64,000 bases of DNA, taken from contig OX578148.1 in assembly GCA_951213105.1 (NCBI GenBank), positions 140,572,415-140,636,414 of the forward strand, written 5' to 3'. Source of the DNA: Amaurobius ferox. Lineage: Eukaryota; Arthropoda; Arachnida; Araneae; Amaurobiidae. The translations under genes and the position numbers were made by a program. Positions 48,440 through 60,767 of the stretch are shown one piece after another (the stretch's first letter is position 1; every line of letters starts with the position of its first letter). Below the pieces are notes generated by a model. That model made no database searches, was not told the DNA's origin, and saw only the letters and a list, made by a program, of their open reading frames with translations.

Positions 48440-49450
48440 GGCATATTGCAAGAACTATGTTTTAGAAATGATATTGACGGAGGAATTTTGCAGGAACTAC
48501 TTTTAGAAATGATATTGGCGGAGAGATTTTAGAAAAAAGCCTTGTAACACCTTTGGCGAAGGTATTTTGCAGGAACTACTTTTAGAAATAACCTTGGCAT
48601 GCCCTTGGTCCAAGGATATTACAAGCAGCTTGGGTAGTCCCCCCTCCATCTCATGATTTTGTAGAAAATTCACAAGTTCTAACTTTTAATATTAAAAACT
48701 TAATTTAATTCACTTAGAATCTAACCCCAGGTGTTGCTATGGCAACCCAAACAAAAATATTTCTAAGTTCCAGCTTTAAGTTTCCACCACTATGTGGCTC
48801 TGCATATACCACATTTTAGAAAGTTTAAAACAGGTATTTGTTCATTTTAAGATTAACACGGATTCCGGCTCAAAACTTCCAGGTGTTACCGTGTAGTACC
48901 CTGAATGCTAAACACACTATCACCTTTCAATATTTTATATTACAAATTTAATGAACTTAGAATCGATCCCAAGGTGTTGCTATAACAACCCAAATATTAA
49001 ACAAAATGTATGTCCAAGATGGCGACCATACCACAACTGGTGATGAATCCTAGGCGTTGCCACCCCGAAAAAAGTTTCTCTAACTCTTAGAAAAAAATTA
49101 AAGTTTCCACACAACATCCTCGTACAAGATTATGAAAATCCAAGATGGCGGCTATACCGCAACTGTCGCAGAATCCCAGACGTTGCCACCCCGATACAAG
49201 TTTCTATTTCTGAGCCTTGGGCACTGAAATCCCAACGTTGCTATAGCAACTGAAACAAAAATATTTCTAAGTTCCATCCAGTGAAATTCATTTACCCCTC
49301 GTACAAGACTACAAAATCGTTGCCACCCGAAAAAAAGTTTCTAAGACATTAAAAAACCTCCAATTTTTCCATTTTGCAAAAATACCCCTCCCCCTCCAGA
49401 ATTACGGAATCCAAGATGGCGGCCATACCGCATCATACCGCAACTGTTGC
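48440..49450 (+). repeat. Irregular tandem repeats with CCAAGATGGCGGC units
   Basis: 48447-48600 has three copies of TTTTGCAGGAACTACTTTTA-type units. 48720-49450 alternates segments such as GTTGCTATRRCAAC, AACAAAAATATTTCTAAGTT, CCAAGATGGCGGCYATACCG and CGTTGCCACCCCGA, each seen two to four times. No reading frame of note. Less AT-rich than the flanks. Confidence 0.7.
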
Positions 49451-49819
49451 AGAACACTCCTATTTGACTACTCGGGTATATCTTTTCCTACAATTTTAGC
49501 TCTTTCATTTTGGCCTATATTGATTCAATTTCATATTTTTTGTAAATTTATTTATAAAATTAACTAAAATTAATTAAATTTTTTGCAAATTTGTTTACAA
49601 AACAGGATGTTTCATTCTTTAGATCAATCTTTGAAGATAATTTTTGTTTAGCCAGAGCAAAGATTCATAAACTCTGTTTTAGGAGCATTCGTTTAAATAT
49701 TTGAATAGAATGTTTTGAATAACAATAGCATTTAGAATACTATTGGAATTTGCACATGATTGCGAATATTATGTTTCTTTATATTATATGTTCAGTACTA
49801 AGAAAGGGTATACTGCTAG
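49451..49819 (+). mobile_element. Helitron fragment H12 (3' end)
   Basis: Body segments from CTCGGGTATATCTT to a diverged terminal region AGTACTAAGAAAGGG then TATACTGCTAG (CTAG 49816-49819). The 5' part is missing. Confidence 0.7.
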
Positions 49820-52800
49820 TGATCAATATGGATAGCATCCGCAATCAACAACAGAGTCCATATATGAAATACTTTATTCATTAATTTATCCATAAGCTTC
49901 ATTTTCGTTACCTATAGCCCGTTTTGCAATTTTGCCGAAATATCGCAAAGTTCACGATATTTTTTGGCAATATTTTTTCCAAGTCGGCGATATTCAACAT
50001 TAAAAATATTTTGCCATGGATCTTATACATTATTTTTTCGCTGTGAAAGAACCCAATTCATTGCATTCTATGGTGAAAGTCATGGACTACCTAATTAATT
50101 TTTTTAAATGTCAACCATTTTGTCAGTTGGTACTGGTGCGTCTTCTTGGAGATGCGATTGAACTATCGTGCTTTCAATGCAATACGTGTATGGCGGCGCT
50201 CGCAATACAGAGTTCTGCGCATGCGCCGATCTGCCAGCTGGATGACAGACCGACCATTCCACATTCCATTCGGGCCCTACCACCAACTGCCCGGAATTAT
50301 TTTCTCATCGTTCGGAAATTAATATTATTCCACCTCGTCATTTACGAAAGTCTACGATAACCGTACTATGAAGTCGTCGGAATTCGGTTTCGTTACACTT
50401 TGATGGACAGGGGGGTGGAGTTAAGGCGGAACCTCTCTGGACAAATCGAAGTCAATAGTTAAATACGAAAGGAGTTAACATGGTGCTTTATAAACACTTT
50501 TCTTTCACCGATGAAGAATACATTTTTTCGCAGATGAAGAATACTTTGATTAATAGAACTGTGTGATTTCGATTGACAATAATATTAATCATAATTACCT
50601 TTATTATAAATAAGCAAAAAGTTATAAAAGAAATGCATTTTTTAAAATTATTACTAAATGTTAAATGTACTAAATGCTTTTGATATCAATTTTCGAGAAA
50701 ACTATAATATACTTGCTTTCCAAGTCATGAAAAAGGATTATATTACCTAAAGTTATTCACAGTTTGTGCATCTAAAAGTTAAACTAGGATTAATATATTA
50801 TGGTTTAGTTTTGATATTAGTCCACAGAAAAGCAAATTAAGAATATTTTAACAGATTTTGTTAAGCAGTTGAAATTCTTTGACATTTAAAATGTATTTCT
50901 TAAATATGAAAGTTTTTACTGTATATTCTTTTTATTTGTGCTGTACTTACTTTTACAAATATAAAAAATACAAAATTTTTTTGAAAATGTGATGAGTAGT
51001 AAAATATATATCTTGTACTTGCTTTTAGTATTTGAAAAGTATTGGGGGGAGATCCTTTCAGAAAATATGATAAAATTCATGTAAAATGCTTAGGGAAAAT
51101 CTTATAGTTTTCTTCTCAAGTATGAACAACATAAAGAAGCGCAAATCATTTACAAAAGTAAAACACGGATAAGTAAAATTATAATATAAAAAAAATGAAA
51201 TATATTTAGCAAAATGTTATTTTTTTTCTTAAATAATTTAACCTGAACAAAATTTTACATCTACGTGTGCCAATGATGAGCTACGGACTACAGGAAAATT
51301 AATTTTAAAGTAAACATCATCTGTCATAGTAGAAAATGTATATTCCATCTTTAGTTGGTATAAATTATCCTTAAATAATGTATAAAAAATTTTCAAATTA
51401 ACTTCAAAATAAATTTTATGAAAACGTAAACTTAATAATTTATTCAAGTTAGGTAATTTGAGGATAAAACTTTAAACAGAAAGCTCTGCACGTTATTACA
51501 AAACATTTCACCTGAATATTTTAGTAACAGATGGCAGCACAAGTTTTAAAAATAAAACACGCTCTGATTCGAACCAGAGACCTCTCGATTACTGAGCGTC
51601 TCTCCTACCGCCTAAGCATGAGTACTATGCCATGTTATGTGAAATAAGAAATTACATGCTCTATGTTAGAAATAAATGATCTCTTCTCGCTACGGAAGAC
51701 CGACAAATCCAGAAACACTGACTCTCGCCTTTCCGCAAGAAAAGGAATGTGTTTACATCGTGTGATCTGCGCGCGCATCATAAGACACTACCGGTACACT
51801 CATACGAACCAAAAGTTCTGTTCTGTGTTGTTGATGTTTTGTACTGTGACGGAGCAAAATGCTCGTTTCTTCTTCTATGTAATTTTAAATGCAGAATCTA
51901 ATTAAATAATTTTTTCTTTCAATCAAGCGCAATTATTCCTGACATCAAGATGGTAACCAAACACAATAAAATGATATTTCTTTTAAGACTTTAGGGGAAA
52001 CGAAGTCAAATTGCCCTACGCCCTTCGCTCAGAAAGGTAAGCATTTTACCTTATTATAATTATGCTGTTTATAAAGAAAAATGATATAATATATTTTCTC
52101 ATTAGTGAGGCAGAGTGCCATTACCTATGCACAACCGAGCTCCTATATATATTTTTATCACTCTAAACCTTACAGTGCTATTTCAGAATGTTCTTTTAAA
52201 AGCAGAATACATTTTGAAGATGTTTTAATGTAGTTTCGGAGGAAAAATCTGTATAGAGAAAATACAGGTTTTATTTTTAAAATTCTGTCAGGCGTTTATT
52301 TAACGATTCGTGAAAGAGAGATAGTTAAGTTCGCTAACGTTAACATAGCTGAAACCTAAATAATTATGCGAACTTACAAACAGAAAAAAAGAAAAGAAAT
52401 ATTTTGAAAATTGAAAGGGCAGATCCTTTGAAGTAAATAAATAAGCTTGTATTTTAATATATGTGGAACAAAATTTTCAGATTTGATGAAAAATTGGTGC
52501 TTGTAAAATTTCTCAGGATCGTCGTTTTACATATTCCAAGGAAATTATTATCGAAGCATTTGATACTAATTTAATCGGCAACTTGGTGGTAATTTAACCT
52601 GAACAATGAAACAAATTCATTGTCAATTAGCATAATGAATTTATCATCTGTGGTTGAATTTGTCTTCCTTTCAAAACCGATCACTCGCAAATACAAGACC
52701 GCCATCTTGAATACTGCTATTACGTACCTTATTTCAGGTTTCACGGTCTTCTTAGAGGGTGAAATTTTCAAGGGGTTTTTACGAACCTTCGTACAGCTTT

Positions 52801-54090
52801 AGGCACCCAAATAAGACTTCGTGGTACCACATTTCGTAAAATTTGATTGACGTGCGGAATAACCGGTTATTTCGAACACGGGTAGATTTACGATGCGTTG
52901 GTGGTAGGGCCTGCTAAAGATTCCTGAATCAACCGGTCTGCAGAATGTCGGTTTCGCATAGCGATCTGACTTGGAATTTTTGTATGTCACGTTGGCATGT
53001 AGTTCTTATGATTTCTTCGATTTTAATGTTAACCATCGTTAAAATAAAATATAGGTCCTGAATTTCGTGGTGTGTTTCATGAGCCTAAATCCTTCTGAGT
53101 AAATGACTTACCGGGGGTACTTTAGACCCCGGCTATGGAGAATAATTAGTACCACATCTACAAGTGCTTCAAACCTCCACACGTGCATTAATAGAAAATG
53201 TAAACGCGTTTCGGGCTGAAAACGATAACAGTTAAACGTTTTGAATAAGTTTATTTTATTTATTAAAACAACTGATTATTTTACAATATATAAATCAATA
53301 CATAACTTCCAAAACCTGGCTAAAGAAGTGTTCTCAAAGTTAGAATCGCGCTCCCTTTACAGACAAGATAGATCGTTTGCGAATGCTAGTGAAACATCGG
53401 ACGTAGAACTCCAAACTGGGTAATATAGTAAAGGAGAGCACGGGAATTCAGCTCCTGCAATGAAAATTTATGAAGCCACCACCCGATAAAACGATAGAAC
53501 TCTGTGTTACTCGAATTTCTTGGAATCACATCAGGCAGCATGGTATTCAGTACATGATAAGGATGCACCCTATGTCGGAAAATATGTTAAGCCTGTACCC
53601 CTACACTATGTTATAGTCAATACGATTCCTGTAGTCTGGACACCGATCATCGGCCCTGCATCCGTATCATTTTTGGCTTTGGAACCTCCACCGCTTACCC
53701 TGACAACAAAAATAATTTATCTTAATTGGTTCAAGGATTTCATAAACCGACATGTCCATATTATTCGATTGGTACGCTGCGAGCCACGTTAGAAACGTAA
53801 TACTGGACATTTAACAGGATGGAAATGACTTGAAGCATTTGTTAGCCTAAGTATTAAATATAAAATTATTTATAGAGAGAAGTACTATAAATAAAGAGGA
53901 GGGGAATTTTTGTGCACATTAACTTTTATAGAAACATTTTCCATGGTCTCCATTGCCATGTGTGAAGGCCTTTCGTTCAGAGGTTTTCAATTTAGAAGGG
54001 ACTGAAACGTGGATTTTAATAAGGATCGCCTTATACCCATAAATGCATTGTAATATTCTTCCTCAATGATATTTTTCCCTTCTTTTCCAG
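49820..54090. other. Intron of gene B, right part, unassigned
   Basis: Apart from a tRNA-like segment at 51558-51620 and a short TTGGCGA-type stretch at 49925-50010, I see no gene or transposon. Reading frames here (50016-50360, 51663-51905, 53520-53792) lack motifs, splice signals and a shared repeat partner. Confidence 0.4.
51558..51620 (-). tRNA. tRNA-like segment, probably pseudogene or SINE relic
   Basis: On the minus strand it reads CATGCTTAGGCGGTAGGAGA, then a possible anticodon arm, then GGTTCGAATCAGAGCGTG. The B box is good, the A box is poor, a six-pair end stem (CATGCT with AGCGTG) is possible, but the T arm has an eight-base loop. I would not call it a functional tRNA. Confidence 0.35.
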
Positions 54091-54181
54091 CTTTGCTTCA
54101 CGGTGTTGTTTCTGACATCAAATGCTACCTGGACGGGCTCGCTACCATAGTCGTGGCAGTGAAGTTACAGAACAACTGCGA
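54091..54181 (+). CDS. Second exon of the small secreted protein gene (gene B)
   Basis: It is flanked by a textbook acceptor (TTTTTCCCTTCTTTTCCAG) and donor (GCGA then GTAAGTG, GT 54182-54183). Only one frame is open: two bases completing a codon, then LLHGVVSDIKCYLDGLATIV through VAVKLQNNC and two bases GA. The first residues finish the signal peptide started at 45376; the mature part has two cysteines. The exit phase (two bases) needs a next exon beginning with one base of a codon, as the gene A last exon at 6780 does (GA plus G gives Glu). The homologous last exon of gene B should lie beyond the right edge. Confidence 0.72.
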
Positions 54182-55818
54182 GTAAGTGCTGCTTGCTCTC
54201 TGATCGAAATAAAACAAATATGTTTAATGATATGAAACAGGTATTTGGAATTCGACTGTCTCAGACATTCTTACGGTTGAGATGAACTTAAGGAGGGAAA
54301 AAATCTTGAAATTAATTTTTCTGAGATGACAAAGTTGCAAAAAAGCAAATGTTTTCAGTCAGGAAACAAACTTTTGAGCCGAGAAATCACTTAAATGGAA
54401 CTATGGAACATTTTTTGAAAGATTAATTTCTTTTTATGACACCAAACTTTTTCCAACGATTTGGAAACGAATGATGCGCAAATTATCTTCAGTTTTTTCC
54501 CCGCGAGATACAACTAATTTTACATCCAAGTCACAGTGGTGCCTGTTCTGTCAAAACTTGATGCTTCTACTTATATATTCTCTTTACTTTTTATCCATTT
54601 CTGGAGAGTACAAAATAAAGTAATATAAATCCTGTCTGTATCGATAGCATTTTGTGCTTATGTTACGTTTATTCATGGAGATGAATATATTATACTATAT
54701 TACTTTCCTTATATACGTAATGTATAAGGAAAGTATTGTGACGGGGTCAAAAATTCGAATTCGAGTTTTCGACGGGAGAGCACGTTTTAAGCATCACTGA
54801 TCACAAATCAAACACTTTTGAGGTGATGCGTGTGTGTGTGTGTGTGAAAGTGTGTGTGAAAGTGTGTGTGTGTGTGTGTGTCAGTGAGAATGTGGAGACG
54901 ACATCTCACGAACGAATGGAACGATTCGAATGAAATTTGGTACAAAAATCACAATCAATGAATACTGGAAGTCTATTGTTTTAAAACACAATCGAATGTT
55001 TAAAATTCGATTGTGTAAATTTTCCCCTAAATTTTCGAATGAAATTTTGAAAAAATCACCAAAAAATCAAACCCTTTAATAAAGTTACGCAAATAGACAT
55101 TTCTTGTGTAATTTTTTCTTCGAAAACGATTGACATAAACTTTAGAACGATAGCAATGAACCGTTTTCGAGATATTGCATATTTTTCAAATAAATGTATC
55201 AAAAAATCCCATAAATTAAAAAATATATATATTACCTGTTAAGAAACATGTTCATTTTTCATATGTAATATCACACGATAAATTGGGTGACATCATTCTC
55301 ATGGATCTAACTCATTCTATTCACGAGAAAAGATACTTTAAGTAATACTTTTGTATTTGAACACCAATAGTCGTTTATCCGCTGCAATAATAACTTATTT
55401 CTCCGTCCATTACGCTTGGCGAGATTTTGGCGACGAATTTAGCGGAATATCGCCAACGTGGCGATATTTTTAAATGTTGCCAAAGTAACGAAAATCTCGC
55501 CAAATGGATAAAAATGATGCTAAATCATTGAAAATGACGACTAATTGAAGAAAATTCAATATCTTGGAAAGAATATAAGTATCTACTATAAGAATAAAAT
55601 TTTTTTAACTGCAAAAGTAGTAAATTCATTGCATTATATAAGGAAAGTCATGTACTGCCCACATCAGATTTTTTTTATATGCGGACAAGGGTGGGACTAG
55701 TATATTGGTTTGATTCAAAAGAATCAAAAGTTATAAAAAAAAAGTAAGATTTGCGTAATGTCAAGTTATAAAAGGACGTCATGTAAAATTCATGCAGAAT
55801 TTTCTTTACTGTATGTAA
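54182..55818. other. Gene B intron with a dispersed repeat of another family
   Basis: 54701-54735 is a palindrome (TACTTTCCTTATA with TATAAGGAAAGTA) that starts a repeat-like block with a GT microsatellite (54829-54880) and CGAACGAATGGAACGATTCG. TATAAGGAAAGT recurs at about 55637, followed by GTACTGCCCACATCAGA, which also occurs near 12500 and 35872. 55405-55560 has TTGGCGA-type motifs like the Helitron bodies. Confidence 0.5.
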
Positions 55819-55841
55819 TCTATATAAATAAAAATGAAAAT

Positions 55842-55874
<33 letters not shown>

Positions 55875-58800
55875 ACACCATCACGGGAGAACGGCTGAAC
55901 CGAATTTGATGAAATTTTGTGGGTAGCCCATAAATAGCCCCACTTAAAATTATATCCGTGTTTTGAGTTTCTACGACCAGTGGTTCTCGAGATATTAGTA
56001 AAAAACGAAATTTTCGTTTGTCTCATCATCACGGAAAAACGGCTGAACCGAATTTAATGAAATTTGGTGAATAGCCTTGAAATATCCCCCCATAAATTTT
56101 GTCCAAGTTTCGAGTTTCTAAGACCGGGGGTTGTCGAGATATTAATGAAAAACGGAACTTTTTCCTAGGAGTTCTACTCCCTAACTCCGTGGTTTATCCA
56201 AACGAAAAGCTTGAAAATCGTTTGAAAGTGAATTAAAATTTAATCTCTGAGTTTGATGGGAGATTTTTTGCGTTAATTAGTCACTTTCTGAAAACCTGAA
56301 TTGTTTGAAACATGATTTAAAAGTGAAATCTATCTCCATGGTTCATGGTTTATTTAAAACAAGCTTTTACGGAACAATGAGAAGTATAGAGAAATCAAAA
56401 TCGTTATTTAATTTCGCAGTTTATGTTATAAGACATGACATATTTAACATGTTATAACATTCTATCTTATATCATGTTACTCAGAAACGCAATTAAATTA
56501 AATCTGTCTGTTAATTTTAATAATTATTTTTTCGATTTGAATAATAAATAAATGGATATAAAAATATATTTTAGAAAAGAACGATTTGATTTTTCTTATA
56601 GCATTTTTGACTGGATAATATCAATTAAGGTCTTCAGGTTTAAAAATTATTATTATTTATATTTTCGGGGATTATTGATTCAAGGATTATTGATATTTTC
56701 AAGTTATTATGCAATTATTTTATTATGACAAAAATTGTTTAAACTCATATATTGTATGTTGTACGAATCTTCTACAAATACACGTGTATATCTTTTAATC
56801 TACGAGAATATAAGTAGTACAGGTATATTGACATATGTTTTGATATATATTGGCATATATTGGAATCAATTACGACCTTCTGGTATAAAGAGTACGGATA
56901 TTATTGATGTTTTCAATTTATTACGTCATCTCTTTTATTTTGGCAAATATTTTTGAGACGCATTTTGTAATACGGGTAATCTTCTACTAACACATTGGCA
57001 TATTTTCTGATCTGCGACAATATAATTAGTACGGGGTTGCATATATTCATTCAATTCCTATTTTTTCTTCTGTAAATTTGCTTACAAAAGGGGGCAGGAT
57101 GTTTTATTCATCAGATCTGATCGTGAAGATAATTTTGCATAGTGAGAACATATATTCTTAAACTTCTCTTTAGGAGCAATAAATTTAATATTTTAACAGA
57201 ATTTGCACATGATTGCGAACTATAAGTTTCTTTAAATTATACACTCCGTACGAATAACGGGTGTGCTGTTAGTGGTTAATAAATTTTAACATTTTAGGAG
57301 GATATATCATGTTGCTCGGCATCGCAATGTGTTTGTTAATGTTTTTATTATTTTTTTTCGATTTAAATAATAAATAAATGGATAAATGGATATAAAAGTA
57401 TATCTTATGAATGGACGGTTTGATTTTTCTTTTAATTATATTAATTGCTGAGTGCGTACATCAATTTCATTTATTTTGGCAAAGAGTTTTCAAGCTTATA
57501 TCGTATTTAGCTACTAAACTCGTATATTGTGTTTAGCCAATGAATTCATATAGCCGATTGTTGAAACAGAAAAAGAGTAGAGCGTTTATATCTTCTAATA
57601 CAATTGTAGTGTTTTCATTTAGTATATTGAAACGGGATAAGAATGTTTCATTCAGATCTGCAAATTCAAAGCTACGAATTTGGAGGGATATCGCTAATTT
57701 GACAACTTTTCTTAAACTTTGCCAAATTGACGCCAAATGTCGCCAAATTTATATAAACGACACACAAACAGCTGCCATAAACCTTCGGGTTGGTCGTGTG
57801 GCTTGGGTCTTCTACATATCAATGATTTTTTTTTTGTTGTTTTGTTAGAAGAGTGTACTGAAATGATGTTTGGTTAGCATTTATCTGTCAGACCAACCAT
57901 CCTACTTAGTAATACATTTAGCGAATTTTTAAAATGTCACCAAATTGATAAAAATGTTTTCAAATCTATAAAAATATCTTGAAATTGATAAAATTGCGCT
58001 ACATAAATGATATTAATTGTTTTTTGTTAGGGGATAGTATTGTGATGATATTTCGTCAATTTGTCGCAAAGTGGAACTGTCAGTTCTACAGTCCCACTTG
58101 GCGATAAATTTGGCGATTTTTTAAAATGTCGCTAATTTGACGAAACTGTCTCCAAATGTTCCATAGAAATGTTCCATACTATTTAGACGATATTTTTTCT
58201 ACCAATTTATTTGAAGCAAATGATATCATGTCGCTTAGCAACGGATTTAAATCCAATGTGTTTATGCGGCAGACGATTTTTATTAAATCCTTTCCGATTT
58301 GAATAATGAAGATATGTATATAAAATAAATTTTCATTGCCATTTCATTTTGGACTGGATAATTTCAATTATACTCTTCAGGTTTAAACATTATTATTATT
58401 GATATTTTCCGGAATTATTGATTCAGGGATTACTGATATTTTTAAGTTATTACGCCATTGTTTTATTGCGGCAAAAATTGCTGACACACGCATATTGTAC
58501 GTTGTACGAGTAATCTTCTAGGAATGCACGGGTATATCTTCTAACCTACGAGAATATACGTAGTACAGGTATATTGGCATATATTTTGACATATATTGGC
58601 ATATATATTGGAATCAAGTACAGTCTTCTGGTATGAAGATTAAGGGGATTAATTATATATTCAATTTATTACGTCGTCTGTTGTATTTTACCAAAAAAAT
58701 TTGAGACTCATATTGCAAAACGGGTAATCTTCTACTAATAATCGGACATTATAAGTAGTACGTGTATATCTTCCCATATAATTTTAGCACTTTAATTTTG

Positions 58801-59226
58801 ACATATATTGGAATAAATGACTGTCTTCAGATTTAAAGATTACGGGTTTATTGGTATTTTCAATTTATACATGTAAGCTACTAATACAGGTTATATTTTC
58901 TAATATTCGCGTATATAATTAGTACGGGTCCCATACAATTTTAACGCTTTTATTTTGCATATATTGATTCAATTCCATATTTTTTTTTATATTTGCTTAC
59001 ATAAGGGGTCCAAGATGTTTTATTCTTCAGATATGTCCATGAAGATAATTTTATATAGCGAGAACAGAGATTCTTAAACTTCTTTTTAGGAGCATTATAT
59101 TAAATATTTTAACAGAATATTTTGATTAAACATGTCATTTAGTATACTATAAGAATTTGGGCATGATTATGAATTTCAAGTTTCTTTATATTATATACAC
59201 CGTACGAAGAACGGGTATGCTGCTAG
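55819..59226 (+). mobile_element. Composite Helitron-like element, copy H4
   Basis: The cleanest full-length copy: TCTATATAAATAAAAATG at 55819, inner altered terminator TTAG at 57269-57272, outer hairpin and CTAG at 59223-59226, 3408 bp. Preceded by A and followed by T. Nearly identical by eye to H1, H2 and H3. No coding sequence; short reading frames in it recur in the other copies only because the copies are young. Confidence 0.9.
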
Positions 59227-59504
59227 TCTATATAAATAAAAATGAAAATCTGTCTGTCTGTTTGTCACACCATCACGGGAGAACGGCTGAACCGAATTTG
59301 ATGAAATTTTGTGGGTAGCCCAGAAATAGCCCCACTTAAAATTATATCCGTGTTTTGAGTTTCTACGACCAGTGGTTCTCGAGATATTAGTAAAAAACGA
59401 AATTTTCGTTTGTCTCATCATCACGGAAAAACGGCTGACTTTTCTGAAACGGCTGAAGTTTCTTTATATTATATACTCCGTACGAAGAACGGGTATGCTG
59501 CTAG
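59227..59504 (+). mobile_element. Minimal 278-bp Helitron derivative H5
   Basis: The first 210 bp match the Helitron 5' end. These join, near a repeated ACGGCTGA, to the last 50 bp (TTTCTTTATATTATATACTC, hairpin, CTAG 59501-59504). It sits head-to-tail on H4. Confidence 0.85.
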
Positions 59505-59741
59505 TATATACTAAGAAGGTTTTAACATTGAATCTATATACTTGAATAATCATAAAAGACTCATTTTTCAGTTAATCAAGATATTTGAACATAGAAACCT
59601 TGTTTTATCAGTTGAAAATTTTTCATTTTATTTTTCATATTTAAATTGGCGTAACTAAATTTGAGTTCATCACAAAACTTTAAATTTGGTTCAACTGTAT
59701 TGTACTGTTTCTCAGATTTAAAAGGTTGCGCAAATTAAACA

Positions 59742-60767
59742 TCTATTATATATACTAATTGCCAAGTGTCCGTCTGTCTGTCTGTCACGCTTTTTTAAGG
59801 CACTTCCCGAATAGATAGAGACCTGCAATTTGGCACTCGGCTCGGTCGTTCGATAAAACCCCCTGGAAAAATCAAATATTTCGAAAACGTTCTCTAGAGG
59901 GGGTGCCGCACACTAAAACGTTCGAAAAGTGAAATGTTAGGAAAGCATGCTTTGCGATATGATAGAGACTTCAAATTTGGTGTATGAGTAAACCGTTCGA
60001 AAGGCAGAAAATGTGCAATTTCAGATTTCGGATATTTCCTACTTAAAGGGGTGCCGCAACTCCAAAATGTTCGATTTTACGAATAAATGAGAAAGGGCTC
60101 CTTTAAAATTTTTTAGAGGCTTGAAATTTGATATATGGACTAATCATTTGGTGAAGACATCCAAAATGAATTTAGTTTTTCAAAAATGTTCGTTTAAGGG
60201 GTGCTCCAGAGGGAAACGTTCGAAAGGTGAACTGATAAAAAGAACATACTTCGGAATGAGATAAAGATTTCAAAATTGGTGTACGGGTAGATAGTTTGGA
60301 AGGAAGAAAGTATACAATTTCAGATTTTCAATATTTAATACTTAAGGGGGTGTTGCACACAAAAATGTTCGATTTTCCGAATAAAGAGAAACGGCCCTTT
60401 TAAAATTTGAGAGGCTTGAAATTTGATATATGGACTAATAATTTGATGAAAACACCCAAAACGAATATAGTTTTTCAAAATTTTTCGTTTAAGGGGATGC
60501 TCCAGAGGAAAACGTTCGAAATGTGAATTGATAAAAAAAAACATGCTTCGGAATGCGATACAGACTTCAAATTTGGTGTACAGGTAGATAGTTCGAAACG
60601 AAGAACATGTGCAATTTCAGTTTTCCGATATTTTCAACTCTTGGAGGTGCCTCAAAACCAAATGATCGATTTTTCGAATAAATAAAAAACACGAATTATT
60701 TAAAAATTTGCCTTATTCGGTGGTTGCGGAATGTGGGATAGTTGATTTTCAACAGGTATTCGGCTAG
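59742..60767 (+). mobile_element. Third CTAG-ending family, unit a
   Basis: It starts TCTATTATATATACTAATTG then CCAAGTGTCCGTCTG, and ends with the hairpin GTTGATTTTCAAC, AGGTATTCGG and CTAG (60764-60767). The same end logic as the Helitron family (hairpin, about 10 bases, CTAG) but unrelated body. The interior has two to three units of about 297 bp marked by AATGTTCGATTTT and ATATGGACTAATCATTTG. Confidence 0.8.

Noticed and set aside
50016..50360. 114-residue frame with several Cys
   Set aside because: No splice signals, no recognisable domain, overlaps an opposite-strand frame and starts in a TTGGCGA-like repeat stretch.
53520..53792. 90-residue frame shortly before gene B exon 2
   Set aside because: Tested as an upstream exon: no donor in the right phase and no signal peptide; exon 1 at 45376 fits far better.
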